64,000 nt of DNA from Actinacidiphila cocklensis (GTDB lineage: Bacteria > Actinomycetota > Actinomycetes > Streptomycetales > Streptomycetaceae), in assembly GCF_907177275.1 (NCBI RefSeq), contig NZ_CAJSLV010000043.1:62001-126000 (forward strand), given 5' to 3'. The stretch's first letter is position 1, and each line of letters opens with the position of its first letter. The notes under the pieces are model-generated. The model did no database searches. It had not been told where the DNA came from and saw only the letters and a list, made by a program, of their open reading frames with translations. The position numbers and the translations under genes were made by a program. Positions 27,960 through 37,002 of this stretch are shown one piece after another.

Positions 27960-28657
27960 TCAGGACCAGGCGATCTCGCCATGGCGGTCGATGAAGCGTC
28001 CGGTGCCGGCACCGGGCCCCTCGGTGGCGAGGGCGACGATCGCGTCCGTGCCCTCGGTGACGGTCTGGGAGCCGCTGTGACCGTTTATGTCCGTCGCGGT
28101 GTAGCCGGGGTCGGCGGCGTTGACGCGAATGCCCTTGAGCCCTTTGGCGTACTGCGTGGTCAACATCGTCAGCGCCGCCTTCGAGGAGGCGTACAGCGGC
28201 ACGGCGACCTGCGACTCGGACCGGCCGGGGTCGTGGGTGAAGGCGAGGGAGCCCATGCCACTGCTGACGTTGATGATCACGGGGTCGTCCGAACGGCGCA
28301 GCAGCGGCAGGTACGCGGTGGTGGTGCGGACCACGCCGATGACGTTGACGTCGAGGACGGCGCGGGCGTCGGCGGCGGTGAGGTCGCCGGGATCACCGAA
28401 GGGACCCTGGACCCCCGCGTTGTTGATCAGGACGTCGATCCTGCCCTCTGCTCGGCGACGTCCGCGGCGGCGGCGGCCACGGACGCGTCGTCGGTCACGT
28501 CGACGGGGACGAAGCGTGCGCCCAGCGCGGCGGCTGCCTCCTCACCCCGCTCACGGTCGCGGGCCCCCAGGAGAACGGTGTGACCGCACGCGATGAGGCG
28601 GCGGGCGGTCTCGCGGCCGATGCCCTTGTTGGCTCCGGTGATGAAAGTGATCGTCAT
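27960..28657 (-). pseudogene. Short-chain dehydrogenase/reductase, single frameshift
   Basis: Starts MTITFITGANKGIGRETA, the SDR cofactor motif TGxxxGIG, with GAAGG upstream of ATG 28657. Reading continues to DVAEQRAG, where one base appears to be missing near 28448. In the shifted frame it resumes with NNAGVQGPFGDPG, VIINVSSGMGSL (catalytic Ser), VPLYASSKAALTML (YxxxK as YASSK) and IRVNAADPGYTATDING, ending at 27960. Apart from the frameshift every SDR motif is intact, so the gene is either recently broken or carries a sequencing error. It is divergent from a broken XRE-family regulator. Confidence 0.8.
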
Positions 28658-28762
28658 GCCTTCGATGGTTGCCTGGACGAGGGAGCTGGACCAGGGACGA
28701 TTCGACGGTGGGAAGACCAGTACCACCCTTGCGCCCCCGCATGTGATCGGGGACGCGGGAGG

Positions 28763-29367
28763 ATGAAGAGCATGACGACGACACCCCCTGGGGCCGGACT
28801 GGGCGCGGCGATCCGCACATGGCGGAACCGGCTGCCCCAGTCGGCCGCCGGGCTGCCGGTCGTCCGCAAGCGCCGGGCTGTCGGGCTGCGGCGCGAGGAA
28901 CTGGCCGACCTGGCCGGAGTGTCGGTCGACTACGTCGTGCGCCTGGAGCAGGGGCGGGCCACGACACCCTCGGCGTCAGTGGTGGCGTCCCTGGCACGCG
29001 CCCTCCAGCTGTCCACCGCCGAGCGGGACCACCTCTACCGCCTGGCCCGGATCGTGCCGCCGGCGCCGGCACGATCTGCGACCATCTCCCGCCCGGTATG
29101 CAACGAGTGCTCGTCCGCCTCGGAGGGAACGGAGGCAACGAGAGGTTCGCCGAGCTGTGGGCGACGGGAGAGGTGACCGCGAACCGCGAGGTCCGCAAGA
29201 CGGTCGACCATCCGTCGGTGGGCCCGGTCACGGTGGACTGCGATGTCCTGACCGACGGCGACACCGAGCTCAAGATCGTCTTGATGACCGCCGCGCCGGG
29301 CAGCGAGGACGAGACCAAACTCCAGCTCACCACCGTCGTCGGCCCACCGGCCGGCACGCGCAACTGA
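28763..29367 (+). pseudogene. XRE/MmyB-type regulator, frameshifted and internally deleted
   Basis: The first ~90 residues are intact: LGAAIRTWRNRLPQSAAGLP, then RRAVGLRREELADLAGVSVD and YVVRLEQGRATTPS, the helix-turn-helix of MmyB-like regulators. Near 29060 the frame shifts; the continuation reads TICDHLPPGMQRVLVRLGG and then jumps to NERFAELWATGEV, losing roughly 90 residues of the ligand-binding domain. The C-terminus (VTVDCDVLTDGDTELKIVLM) is normal for the family. These regulators are often divergent from the SDR gene they control, and that arrangement is kept here with both genes broken. Confidence 0.75.
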
Positions 29368-29796
29368 TCCGCCCCGCGCGTCGGCCGACCGGCGGCCCAC
29401 GGTCCCTGTCAATCGCTTCGCGTCGCGGGGAACCTTTCAAGCGGCCAACTCCACGGAGGGGGTCGGCAGTGGGGCACGGCGCGACAAGACGCCCTTGTGC
29501 TCTCACAGGGCCGGAACGGAAAGCACAGCGAGCCCCGTGCCGCTGCACCGCTGGAAAGGATCCCGGCCTCCTCGGCGCCACCGGCCCCGGGGAACACGGT
29601 CCCTTCGGCCCCTGGCCCGAACCCGACGAGGGTGAGACCGCTGCCGTATGCAGCACACCCGGCCTCATCAGGAGTGGGGAACCGCAGCAAGATCAATCTC
29701 ACCGGGATTTCCTGTACCTCAACTACTCACACCCGCGCTCCGAACGCCCCGGGGAGCTCAGTGGTGCACCGGCCACGGCTGTGCCCGACCCCGGGT
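29368..29796. other. Gene-poor stretch before GH18 gene end
   Basis: No gene recognised on either strand. Open frames here are Pro/Ser-rich or biased and lack ribosome binding sites. No clear terminator for the GH18 gene that ends at 29797. Confidence 0.35.
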
Positions 29797-31224
29797 TCAG
29801 CAGGTTCCGTTGTCCTGCCAGATGTTCCAGGCGATGGCGGAGCCGGGGGTGACGCCCGTGCTCCAGTACAAGGCGGTGTAGTTGTGGCCGCTGTAGGAGA
29901 CCTCGTCGTTGGGGATGTAGGAGGCGGTGGCACTCCACGCAGGGTTGCAGGTGCCGCCGGACGGCGCGGTGACGGTCAGGGTGTAGGTCGCGGTGTGGGT
30001 CCCGGTCGCGGCGGTGCCGGTCACCGTGACCGCGTACGTCCCGGCCGGGGTCGCGGCGCCGGTGGTGATCGTCAGCGTGCTGCTGCCACCGGAGGTCACC
30101 GCGGACGGGATGAACGACGCACTCGCACCCGACGGCAGACCCGACGCCGACAACGCCACCGACTCCGCCGAACCCGACGTCACCGCCGTCGACACCGCCG
30201 TCGACACCGCCGAACCCGCCTTCACACTCCCCGAGACCGGGGAGAGGGCCACGGAGAAGTCATTGGCGACGGTGCCGCTGGTGATCTTCTGGAAGATCTT
30301 CGAGTAGGCGTAGTTCAGCGGCTTGTCGTAGCCGTCGACCTCCCAGAACGACAGCTCCTGCACGCCCTTGGACGCCGCGAACGTCTCCAGGGTCTGGGCG
30401 TTGGCCTGGCTGAAGAACTCGTTGTCGTCGTTCTGGCCGGCGATCGGGGTCAGGCCCAGGCGGTTGAAGGCCTGCGCGGTGGTGATGCCGTAGAGCGAGG
30501 CCAGCTGCGGGGCGGTGCCGTTCGCGGCGGACTCGGCGTCGTTCAGGGCGTTCTGCCCGTCGCCGAAGTCCATCGTCATGATGTCGACCAGGTTCACCTT
30601 CACGCCCTTGGACTTGGCGTCCTTGAGCATGTTCATCGCGTTGGTCGGCAGGCCACCCGGGTCCACCGGCAGCGTGAAGTCGATCTGGACGTTCGGGTAC
30701 TGCGCCTGGAGCGCGGCCAGGGCCTGGTCACGGCGGGCGTTGGAGACGGTGTCGTTCAGCACCGAGCCCTCGATGTCGAAGTCCAAACGGGTCACGCCGT
30801 AGGTGTTGACCACGTTGGCGTACGCCGCGGTGAGGCTGGACACCGAGGTGCAGGTCTGCGCCAGCTCGCCGCCGGCGGCCCCGCCGAAGGAGATGATGAC
30901 GTTACCGCCGGCCGCCTGCAGGGAGCCGATCTGGGACTTGAACGCCCCGACCGGGTCGCTGCCCCGCTCCCACATCGGGGTGCAGCCGGACTTCGGAGTC
31001 AGGAAGGCCAGCGTGTAGAACTTGTCGCCGCTGGCGCTCAGGTCGGCGGCCAGGTCGCCGGCCGTGGAGCTGTCGATCTCCAGGTACGGCGCCGAGTAGT
31101 GCGCAGGGAACGCACCGCCGGCGGCGTGCGCGGGCGCAGCCGCGACCACGGAGAGCGCGGCGGCGGGGAGAGCGGCAGTGAGGGCCGCCGTGAGCGCTCT
31201 GCGGGCAGGGACGGATCGGGACAT
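29797..31224 (-). CDS. Secreted GH18 chitinase-like enzyme with Ig-like and CBM5/12 tail
   Basis: 475 residues. Signal peptide ending near APAHAAGG. The GH18 TIM barrel (about 36-330) has NVIISFGGAAGGEL on strand 3 and RLDFDIEGS near residue 150, the DxDxE catalytic motif with Glu as acid and the preceding Asp. Late barrel sequence VQELSFWEVDGYDK fits substrate-binding Trp. Residues ~335-420 are an Ig-like module and the last 50 a CBM5/12, both almost identical to those of the GH9 gene at 20775. GH18 cleaves chitin or related GlcNAc polymers; exo or endo mode is not known. ATG 31224. A 19-bp palindrome lies at 31380-31398. Confidence 0.9.
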   Translation of the reverse strand: MSRSVPARRALTAALTAALPAAALSVVAAAPAHAAGGAFPAHYSAPYLEIDSSTAGDLAADLSASGDKFYTLAFLTPKSGCTPMWERGSDPVGAFKSQIGSLQAAGGNVIISFGGAAGGELAQTCTSVSSLTAAYANVVNTYGVTRLDFDIEGSVLNDTVSNARRDQALAALQAQYPNVQIDFTLPVDPGGLPTNAMNMLKDAKSKGVKVNLVDIMTMDFGDGQNALNDAESAANGTAPQLASLYGITTAQAFNRLGLTPIAGQNDDNEFFSQANAQTLETFAASKGVQELSFWEVDGYDKPLNYAYSKIFQKITSGTVANDFSVALSPVSGSVKAGSAVSTAVSTAVTSGSAESVALSASGLPSGASASFIPSAVTSGGSSTLTITTGAATPAGTYAVTVTGTAATGTHTATYTLTVTAPSGGTCNPAWSATASYIPNDEVSYSGHNYTALYWSTGVTPGSAIAWNIWQDNGTC

Positions 31225-31379
31225 GGCGGATCAGATCCTTCGCTGTGAGTGAGGGACGAGCGAGGTGGGGGACGTCATCGCGGGACGGCGCGGGCCGCCG
31301 CCCGGTCGCCCTTGCCCGGGCTGACGAGAGCGCGGGGCGCTGCAGCTCGAAGCGGACCGGTTCGCAGCCCGGCCGGATA

Positions 31380-31398
31380 GTAAGGAAGGTTTCCTAAC
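31380..31398. promoter_or_regulatory. 19-bp palindromic operator upstream of GH18 gene
   Basis: GTAAGGAAGGTTTCCTAAC, matching the ideal palindrome at all but two positions. It lies about 155 bases upstream of the GH18 start and about 120 bases from a second, variant copy that faces the alginate-lyase-like gene. Confidence 0.72.
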
Positions 31399-31516
31399 GG
31401 CCTGAAGCTAGCGACCCGGAATCGACGCGTCAATGGTCTGCACCAACTCGACACCCGGCGCGTCGAGGTGTCTTGACGGGGGATCAGAGTGACCCCTACG
31501 CTCGCCGAACTCCAAT

Positions 31517-31535
31517 GTAAGTAAACTTTACTAAC
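31517..31535. promoter_or_regulatory. Variant 19-bp palindrome upstream of alginate-lyase-like gene
   Basis: GTAAGTAAACTTTACTAAC. Same length and outer arms as the other copies, but the GGAA/TTCC core is replaced by GTAA/TTAC on both sides, so the substitution is compensated and symmetry is retained. It lies close to the start of the gene, where a bound repressor would block initiation. Confidence 0.68.
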
Positions 31536-31542
31536 CGGAAAG

Positions 31543-33606
31543 GTGGCTGAAGTGGTGCTCCATATCCCAGTCCCGAGTCGCCGCACAGACCATCGCAGAC
31601 CCCTCCGCCGGTCGATCGGCGCCGCGCTCCTCGCCGTGGTGGGGACGGTGGCAGCCATGATGGCGCCCACCGCGAGCGCCACCCCGTCCAGCGATGGCGC
31701 GGCGACCGTCAGCGCCGCCGTGACCGCCCCCGCCAGCTTCACGCACCCCGGCGTCCTGCTCGGCAAGTCCCAACTGGACCTGATCCGCACCCGGGTCAAC
31801 GGTGGCGTCGAGCCGCAGAAGAGCGCCTGGTCGCAGATGCTGGCCAGTTCGTATGCCTCGCTGTCGTACACGCCCCACCCGCGGTCCACCGTCGAGTGCG
31901 GCCCGTCGTCGAACCCCGACTACGGGTGCAGCGACGAGCGGGAGGACGCGATCGCCGCCTACACCGATGCACTGGCCTGGTACGTGACCGGCAACACCAG
32001 CTACGCGAAGAAGGCGATCCAGATCATGGACGCCTGGTCGGGGACCATCACCACGCACACCAACTCCAACGCCCCGCTGCAGACCGGCTGGGCCGGGACG
32101 GTGTGGTCGGAGTCCGCGGAGATCGTCAAGTACACCTACGGCGGCGGCTGGTCGAACTCCGCCCGCTTCGACACCATGCTGCGCAACGTCTACCTCCCCG
32201 TCGTGATCCAGGGCGCCCCGGACAAGAACGGCAACTGGGAGCTGATCATGATGGACGCCGCCGTCGGGATCTCGGTCCACCTCGACGACGCCGCGAGCTA
32301 CAACAAGGCGATGTCCATCTTCACGGGCCGTGTCCCGGCATACGTCTACACCACCTCCGACGGCAGCCAGCCCGCCTACCCGCCGCGCTCCAGCGTCAAC
32401 ACCACCAGCGAGCTGATCAACTACTGGTTCGGGCAGAGCACCTTCGTCAACGGCCTCGCCCAGGAGACCTGCCGCGACTTCGGCCACACCGGCTGGGGCA
32501 TCGACGCCATCGCGCACGTCGCCGAGACCGCGCGCCTGCAGGGCACCGACCTGTGGTCGCAGCTGGCGACCCGGATGCGCTACACCTACGAGTTCCACGC
32601 CGGCTACGACAACGGTGCCTCCGTCCCGTCCTCGATCTGCGGCGGCAATGCGAACCTCGGCCTCGGACCCGTCACCGAGATCGGGTACAGCGCGCTCCAC
32701 AACCGGCTCGGACTCAGCCTGGCCAACACCCAGAAGTACACCCTTGCCCACCGGCCCGAAGGCACCGACGACCACTGGATCGCCTGGGAGACCCTCACCC
32801 ACGGAGACATTGGGACACCGACGTCCAGCGACTTCTCCGTCTCGCTGTCCCCGGTCTCGGGGAGTGTGAAGGCGGGTTCGGCGGTGTCGGCGGCGGTGTC
32901 GACGGCGGTGACGTCGGGTTCGGCGGAGTCGGTGGCGTTGTCGGCGTCGGGTCTGCCGTCGGGTGCGAGCGCGTCGTTCAGCCCGTCCTCGGTGACCTCC
33001 GGTGGCAGCAGCACGCTGACGATCACCACCGGCGCCGCGACCCCCGCCGGGACGTACGCGGTCACGGTGACCGGCACGGCGGCGACCGGGACCCACACCG
33101 CGACCTACACCCTCACCGTCACCACGGGCTCCGCGGCCAACGACTTCTCCGTGGCCCTCTCCCCGGCCTCGGGGAGTGTGACCGCCGGCTCCGCGGCGAC
33201 CACCACCGTGTCGACGGCGGTGACGTCGGGTTCGGCGGAGTCGGTGGCGTTGTCGGCGTCGGGTCTGCCGTCGGGTGCGAGTGCGTCGTTCAGCCCGTCC
33301 GCGGTGACCTCCGGTGGCAGCAGCACGCTGACGATCACCACCAGCGCCGCGACCCCCGCCGGGACGTACGCGGTCACGGTGACCGGCACCGCCGCGACCG
33401 GGACCCACACCGCCACCTACACCCTCACCGTCACCGCGCCGTCCGGCGGCACCTGCAACCCTGCGTGGACTGCCACCGCCTCCTACATCCCCAACGACAA
33501 GGTCTCCTACAGCGGCCACAACTACACCGCCTTGTACTGGAGCACGGGCGTCACCCCCGGCTCCGCCATCGCCTGGAACATCTGGCAGGACAACGGAACC
33601 TGCTGA
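31543..33606 (+). CDS. Secreted alginate-lyase-like enzyme with two Ig-like modules and CBM5/12
   Basis: About 687 residues. Signal peptide with hydrophobic core near 25-45 and cleavage near ASATPS. Residues ~65-425 form an (alpha/alpha) toroid of the alginate lyase (PF05426) type: FTHPGVLLGKSQLDLIRTRV, NTTSELINYWFGQS and QETCRDFGHTGWGID, the last matching the catalytic ETxRDxxH block. The exact polysaccharide (alginate, glucuronan or other uronan) is unknown. Two Ig-like modules (~430-525 and ~530-625) and a C-terminal CBM5/12 follow; the second Ig copy differs from the first, so the tail was duplicated. GTG starts at 31543, 31552 and 31555 are possible; AAAGG spacing favours 31552. Confidence 0.85.
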   Translation: MAEVVLHIPVPSRRTDHRRPLRRSIGAALLAVVGTVAAMMAPTASATPSSDGAATVSAAVTAPASFTHPGVLLGKSQLDLIRTRVNGGVEPQKSAWSQMLASSYASLSYTPHPRSTVECGPSSNPDYGCSDEREDAIAAYTDALAWYVTGNTSYAKKAIQIMDAWSGTITTHTNSNAPLQTGWAGTVWSESAEIVKYTYGGGWSNSARFDTMLRNVYLPVVIQGAPDKNGNWELIMMDAAVGISVHLDDAASYNKAMSIFTGRVPAYVYTTSDGSQPAYPPRSSVNTTSELINYWFGQSTFVNGLAQETCRDFGHTGWGIDAIAHVAETARLQGTDLWSQLATRMRYTYEFHAGYDNGASVPSSICGGNANLGLGPVTEIGYSALHNRLGLSLANTQKYTLAHRPEGTDDHWIAWETLTHGDIGTPTSSDFSVSLSPVSGSVKAGSAVSAAVSTAVTSGSAESVALSASGLPSGASASFSPSSVTSGGSSTLTITTGAATPAGTYAVTVTGTAATGTHTATYTLTVTTGSAANDFSVALSPASGSVTAGSAATTTVSTAVTSGSAESVALSASGLPSGASASFSPSAVTSGGSSTLTITTSAATPAGTYAVTVTGTAATGTHTATYTLTVTAPSGGTCNPAWTATASYIPNDKVSYSGHNYTALYWSTGVTPGSAIAWNIWQDNGTC

Positions 33607-33624
33607 CACCAGCCGAGCACGTGA

Positions 33625-33668
33625 CCCGCCTGTGGGATGTCTCGGCACGTAGGTGTCCCACAGGCGGG
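33625..33668 (+). terminator. Terminator after alginate-lyase-like gene
   Basis: CCCGCCTGTGGGA and TCCCACAGGCGGG form a perfect 13-base stem around an 18-base loop, starting 19 bases after the stop codon. Confidence 0.78.
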
Positions 33669-33723
33669 AGAGCCCGTCGCGCGAGCCGACGCATCGTCAA
33701 TTGCCTTACTGGTCCGCGGACGC

Positions 33724-33843
33724 GCCGGCAACGAGTACTACGTCTCGACCATGGGCGACGGTGACGCACCGAACAACGGACCCGTCTCCGAGGCCCAGGG
33801 CTACGGCATGAACATCGTGCCGCTGATGGCCGGCTACGACCCC
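33724..33843 (+). pseudogene. Short fragment of a GH8 gene
   Basis: The frame encodes [20 protein letters not shown] followed by [17 protein letters not shown]. Over 37 residues this matches the intact GH8 protein at 53908-55974 at 35 positions, including the catalytic-Glu region. Nothing upstream or downstream continues the homology; the next codons diverge at once. It is a captured or leftover piece of a GH8 gene, opposite in orientation to the intact copy 20 kb away. Confidence 0.75.
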
Positions 33844-33909
33844 GTACTTGTCACTTCGCGCCGGCTTCGGGAGAACACAGCCCTCGCCTGCGCGCCGGGC
33901 AAGCACACG

Positions 33910-36039
33910 CTAGCCAACCCGGCGCAGCCGAATCAGTGCGCTCCCCCAGTCCCCGGTCGGCAGCCGGTGGTCCAGGGGCAGCCCGGCGGTGGCCAGCACC
34001 CGGCCGGTCGCCCGAAGGCCGCCCGCCTCGCTGTGCTCCTCGTACAGGCCCGCCGGGGCGAGCCCTTGCAGCCGCAGCGCTCCCGGCGCGGGCCGCACCC
34101 CGGGGTGCGGATGGTAGAGCAGGACGGCGACCTGGTCGCCGTACACGTACTGGACGGCCGACAGGCCCCGGCCGGGCTCGGACCCGAGCCGGTACTGCTC
34201 GCCGTGCTGAATCGTGGTGCGGATATTTTTGTAGGCCGCCACCAGTCGGCGTGCCTCGGCAAGGTCAGTCGACGACCACGCGTGGAGGTTGCCGCCGACA
34301 CCAAGTGCGCCGGCCATGGCGACGTGGAAGCGGTACGCCAGCGGGGCCCGCGCCGCGTCGGTGACCCAGGCGGCCATCACGCCGGGCGGGTAGACCTGGC
34401 CGAAGCCGTGCTGGATGGACTGGCGGTGGAAGGCGTCGGTGTTGTCCGAGGTCCACACCTCGTCGGTGCGGGCGAGCATGCCGAAGTCCACCCTGCCGCC
34501 GCCCCCGGCGCATGACTCGATGCGCAACGCCGGGTGGTCGGCGCGCAGCCGGTCCATCACCGCGTACACGTTGCGGGTGTGGTCGATCCACAGCCGGTCC
34601 TGGTCGCCGACGCCGTCCCCGTCCTGCTCGCGGGCGGGCCAGCCGGCCTGCGAGAAAGCGCGGTTCATGTCCCACTTGAGGAAGTCGATGCCATGGTCGC
34701 CGACCAGTTTGTCCAGCCATCCGAAGGCCCACTCGCGGACGTCCTCGCGGGCGAAGTTGAGCACGAGTTGGGTGCGCAGTTCGTCGCGGCGGCGGTGCGG
34801 GTAATGCAGCACCCAGTCCGGGTGTGCCCGGTAGAGGTCGCTGTCCGGGTTGACCATCTCCGGCTCCACCCAGACCCCGAAGCCCATGCCGAGCCGCCGC
34901 ACCTCATCGGCGAGCCGACCGAGCCCTGCGGGGAAGCGGTCCGGGTTGGGCCACCAGTCTCCCAGTCCCGCACTGCTGTTCACCCGGCTGCCGAACCAGC
35001 CGTCGTCCATGACGAACAGTTCCACCCCCAGGTCCGCCGCCTTGCGGGCGATCTCCAACTGGCCGGCCTCGTCCACGTCGAAGGCCACCGCCTCCCAGGA
35101 GTTGTAGAGGACGGGCCGCACCTCGCCGGCCGCCGGCAGCACGTGGCGGCGGGCATGGGCGTGCCAGGCACGGCTGGCCGCGCCGAAGCCGCCGTCGGTC
35201 CACAGGCCGAGCACCGGCGGGGTGGTCAGCTCCTCCCCCGGCCGCAGCCGCCAGGTCACCCCGTCGTGGCCGAAGCCGGCGGTCACCGAGACCCGGTTCT
35301 CGAAGCGGCGCTGCGCGGTCAGCCGCCAGGTCCCGCTCCAGGCCAGCGCCACCCCCCACACCTCGCCGCGTTCCTCCGTGGCCGTGCCGTCGTCCAGCAT
35401 CACCCACGGGTTGGCGTGGTGGCCGGTGATGCCGTGCCGGCTGCCGAGGGTGAACTCGCCTTGCGGCAGCGGCTCTCGGACCAGTTGGTTCTCCGCCGAC
35501 CAGGCACCGAAGACCGCGCTGTACCGGTAGGCCGCCAGCTCGGGCAGCAGCCAGTTGCCGGAGTCGGCGCGGTGCACCGCGATGTGGCCGGGGCGCGCTC
35601 CCGTGTGTCGCAGCGTCACCCACCGCTCGACGACGTCCGTTGCCTCCCGTACTCGGTAGTGCAGCACGACTTCCAGCGGATAGTGGGTGTCGGCGAGGAC
35701 CAGGTCGAGCTGAGCGCTTTCGACTCCGGGCGTCATCTCGTCGGCGACCAGGGTGAGTTCGAGCGAGCGCACCCCGCCGGGGAAGGTCACCTGGAGCGAG
35801 GGCACACCCCACCGCAGGCCGCCGTCGATCGGCAGCTGCTCCTCGATGTCGAGCGGTAGGTTGTACGGGGCGATGGTGTACGCGCGGCCGGCGAGCCCCG
35901 CTGCTTCGTCCAGGGTCAGCCGCGCGCCCCAGTGCAGCTGAACCAGTGTGCCGTGCCCAGTCGCGTGCAGCGCGTACGTGGTGTGCGCGGTGGACAGGGA
36001 CCAGACCCGCCGCTCGCGGTCGACAGCAACGGACGCCAT
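33910..36039 (-). CDS. GH36 alpha-galactosidase
   Basis: 709 residues, no signal peptide, so it acts in the cytosol on imported oligosaccharides. N-terminal beta-sandwich, then the catalytic barrel with LFVMDDGWFG, FLKWDMNRAFS near 456 (nucleophile Asp of GH36) and WTSDNTDAFHR near 528 (acid/base Asp), and MGFGVWVEPEMVNPDS. GH36 enzymes hydrolyse alpha-1,6-galactosides such as melibiose and raffinose. ATG 36039 follows GGAAGGAAAG; the open frame 18 codons upstream is unlikely. It is the last gene of the ABC importer operon, 69 bases after the second permease, which supports galactoside utilisation. Confidence 0.93.
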   Translation of the reverse strand: MASVAVDRERRVWSLSTAHTTYALHATGHGTLVQLHWGARLTLDEAAGLAGRAYTIAPYNLPLDIEEQLPIDGGLRWGVPSLQVTFPGGVRSLELTLVADEMTPGVESAQLDLVLADTHYPLEVVLHYRVREATDVVERWVTLRHTGARPGHIAVHRADSGNWLLPELAAYRYSAVFGAWSAENQLVREPLPQGEFTLGSRHGITGHHANPWVMLDDGTATEERGEVWGVALAWSGTWRLTAQRRFENRVSVTAGFGHDGVTWRLRPGEELTTPPVLGLWTDGGFGAASRAWHAHARRHVLPAAGEVRPVLYNSWEAVAFDVDEAGQLEIARKAADLGVELFVMDDGWFGSRVNSSAGLGDWWPNPDRFPAGLGRLADEVRRLGMGFGVWVEPEMVNPDSDLYRAHPDWVLHYPHRRRDELRTQLVLNFAREDVREWAFGWLDKLVGDHGIDFLKWDMNRAFSQAGWPAREQDGDGVGDQDRLWIDHTRNVYAVMDRLRADHPALRIESCAGGGGRVDFGMLARTDEVWTSDNTDAFHRQSIQHGFGQVYPPGVMAAWVTDAARAPLAYRFHVAMAGALGVGGNLHAWSSTDLAEARRLVAAYKNIRTTIQHGEQYRLGSEPGRGLSAVQYVYGDQVAVLLYHPHPGVRPAPGALRLQGLAPAGLYEEHSEAGGLRATGRVLATAGLPLDHRLPTGDWGSALIRLRRVG

Positions 36040-36108
36040 GGACTTTCCTTCCGTGATGTTCTGTGCGGTGGCTGCTGTGGTGAGCCGTGCCACGGTGGTG
36101 AAACGCGG

Positions 36109-37002
36109 TCAACCCTTCGTCGCCCCGCTGGTCAGCCCTCTCACGAAGTGCCTCTGCAGCGCGAGGTAGAGGACCAGCACCGGCAACGTCGCCAGGAACA
36201 TCAGGCCGAACACCGTGCCGTAGTCCGCCTGGTACTGGCCGATCGCCCGGTAGATCCCGGTGGTGACCGTGGTGCCGTTTCCGGGGCCGAGGATGACCAG
36301 AGGGTCGATGAAGTCGTTCCAGATCCAGACGCCGAAGAAGATCACCGCGCTGGCGGTGGCCGGGCGCAGCAGCGGGAAGACGATCCGCCAGAAGACGGTG
36401 AACGGGCTCGCCCCGTCGATCGCCGCGGCCTCCTCCATCTCGACCGGGATGCTGCGGACGAACCCGGCGAAGACGAACACCCCGAAGGGCACGTAGTAGC
36501 CGACGTTGAACAGCACCAGGCCCTGCACGGTCGCCATCAGGTGGAAGTCGCGCAGGACGTGGGTTATGGGCAGCAGGATCACCTGCGGCGGGACCATCAA
36601 CCCCGACAACAGCACCAGGGTCGCCGCCCGGCCCCAGCGGGAGTGCGTACGGGCCAGATAGTGGCCGAGCATCGAGGACAGCACGGTGAGCAGGATCACC
36701 GAGAGCGTGGTGACGAGCAGGCTGTTGGTGAGGCTCACCCAGAACAGGTGGTCGGGGCGGTCCATCACCGTCCGCAGGTTGTCCAAGGTGGGACGGGTTG
36801 GCAGCGAGGCGGGGCTGGGGGCGATGTCGGCGCCGGGCTTGAAGGTGTTCGCCAGCACCACGTAGAGCGGTACGGCGAACAGCGCGCCGAGCGCGGTGAC
36901 GGCCAGCGGCCGCAGCCACGACGGGCCGGCGCCCGTACGCGTGCGCGTCGCCGTACGCCTTTCGCGTTCCGTCCTCCCGCCGCGGTCGGTCATGGCGGTC
37001 AC
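36109..37002 (-). CDS. Sugar ABC transporter permease, MalG-type
   Basis: 297 residues, six predicted transmembrane helices. The cytoplasmic EAA loop is present as MEEAAAIDGASPFTVFWRIV with FPLLRPA, the contact point for the ATPase. This is the inner-membrane partner that ends most carbohydrate importer pairs. GTG start at 37002 overlaps the stop of the upstream permease in a GTGA arrangement, so the two are translationally coupled. The ATPase is not encoded nearby; in streptomycetes a shared MsiK-type ATPase usually serves such importers. Confidence 0.92.
   Translation of the reverse strand: MTAMTDRGGRTERERRTATRTRTGAGPSWLRPLAVTALGALFAVPLYVVLANTFKPGADIAPSPASLPTRPTLDNLRTVMDRPDHLFWVSLTNSLLVTTLSVILLTVLSSMLGHYLARTHSRWGRAATLVLLSGLMVPPQVILLPITHVLRDFHLMATVQGLVLFNVGYYVPFGVFVFAGFVRSIPVEMEEAAAIDGASPFTVFWRIVFPLLRPATASAVIFFGVWIWNDFIDPLVILGPGNGTTVTTGIYRAIGQYQADYGTVFGLMFLATLPVLVLYLALQRHFVRGLTSGATKG

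Noticed and set aside
29497..31248. Long open frame opposite the GH18 gene
   Set aside because: Same low-complexity pattern as other antisense shadows; the minus strand has signal peptide, catalytic motif and CBM.
31531..33648. 705-codon frame opposite the alginate-lyase-like gene
   Set aside because: Repetitive Arg/Gly/Ala runs derived from the Ig modules; no start signal.
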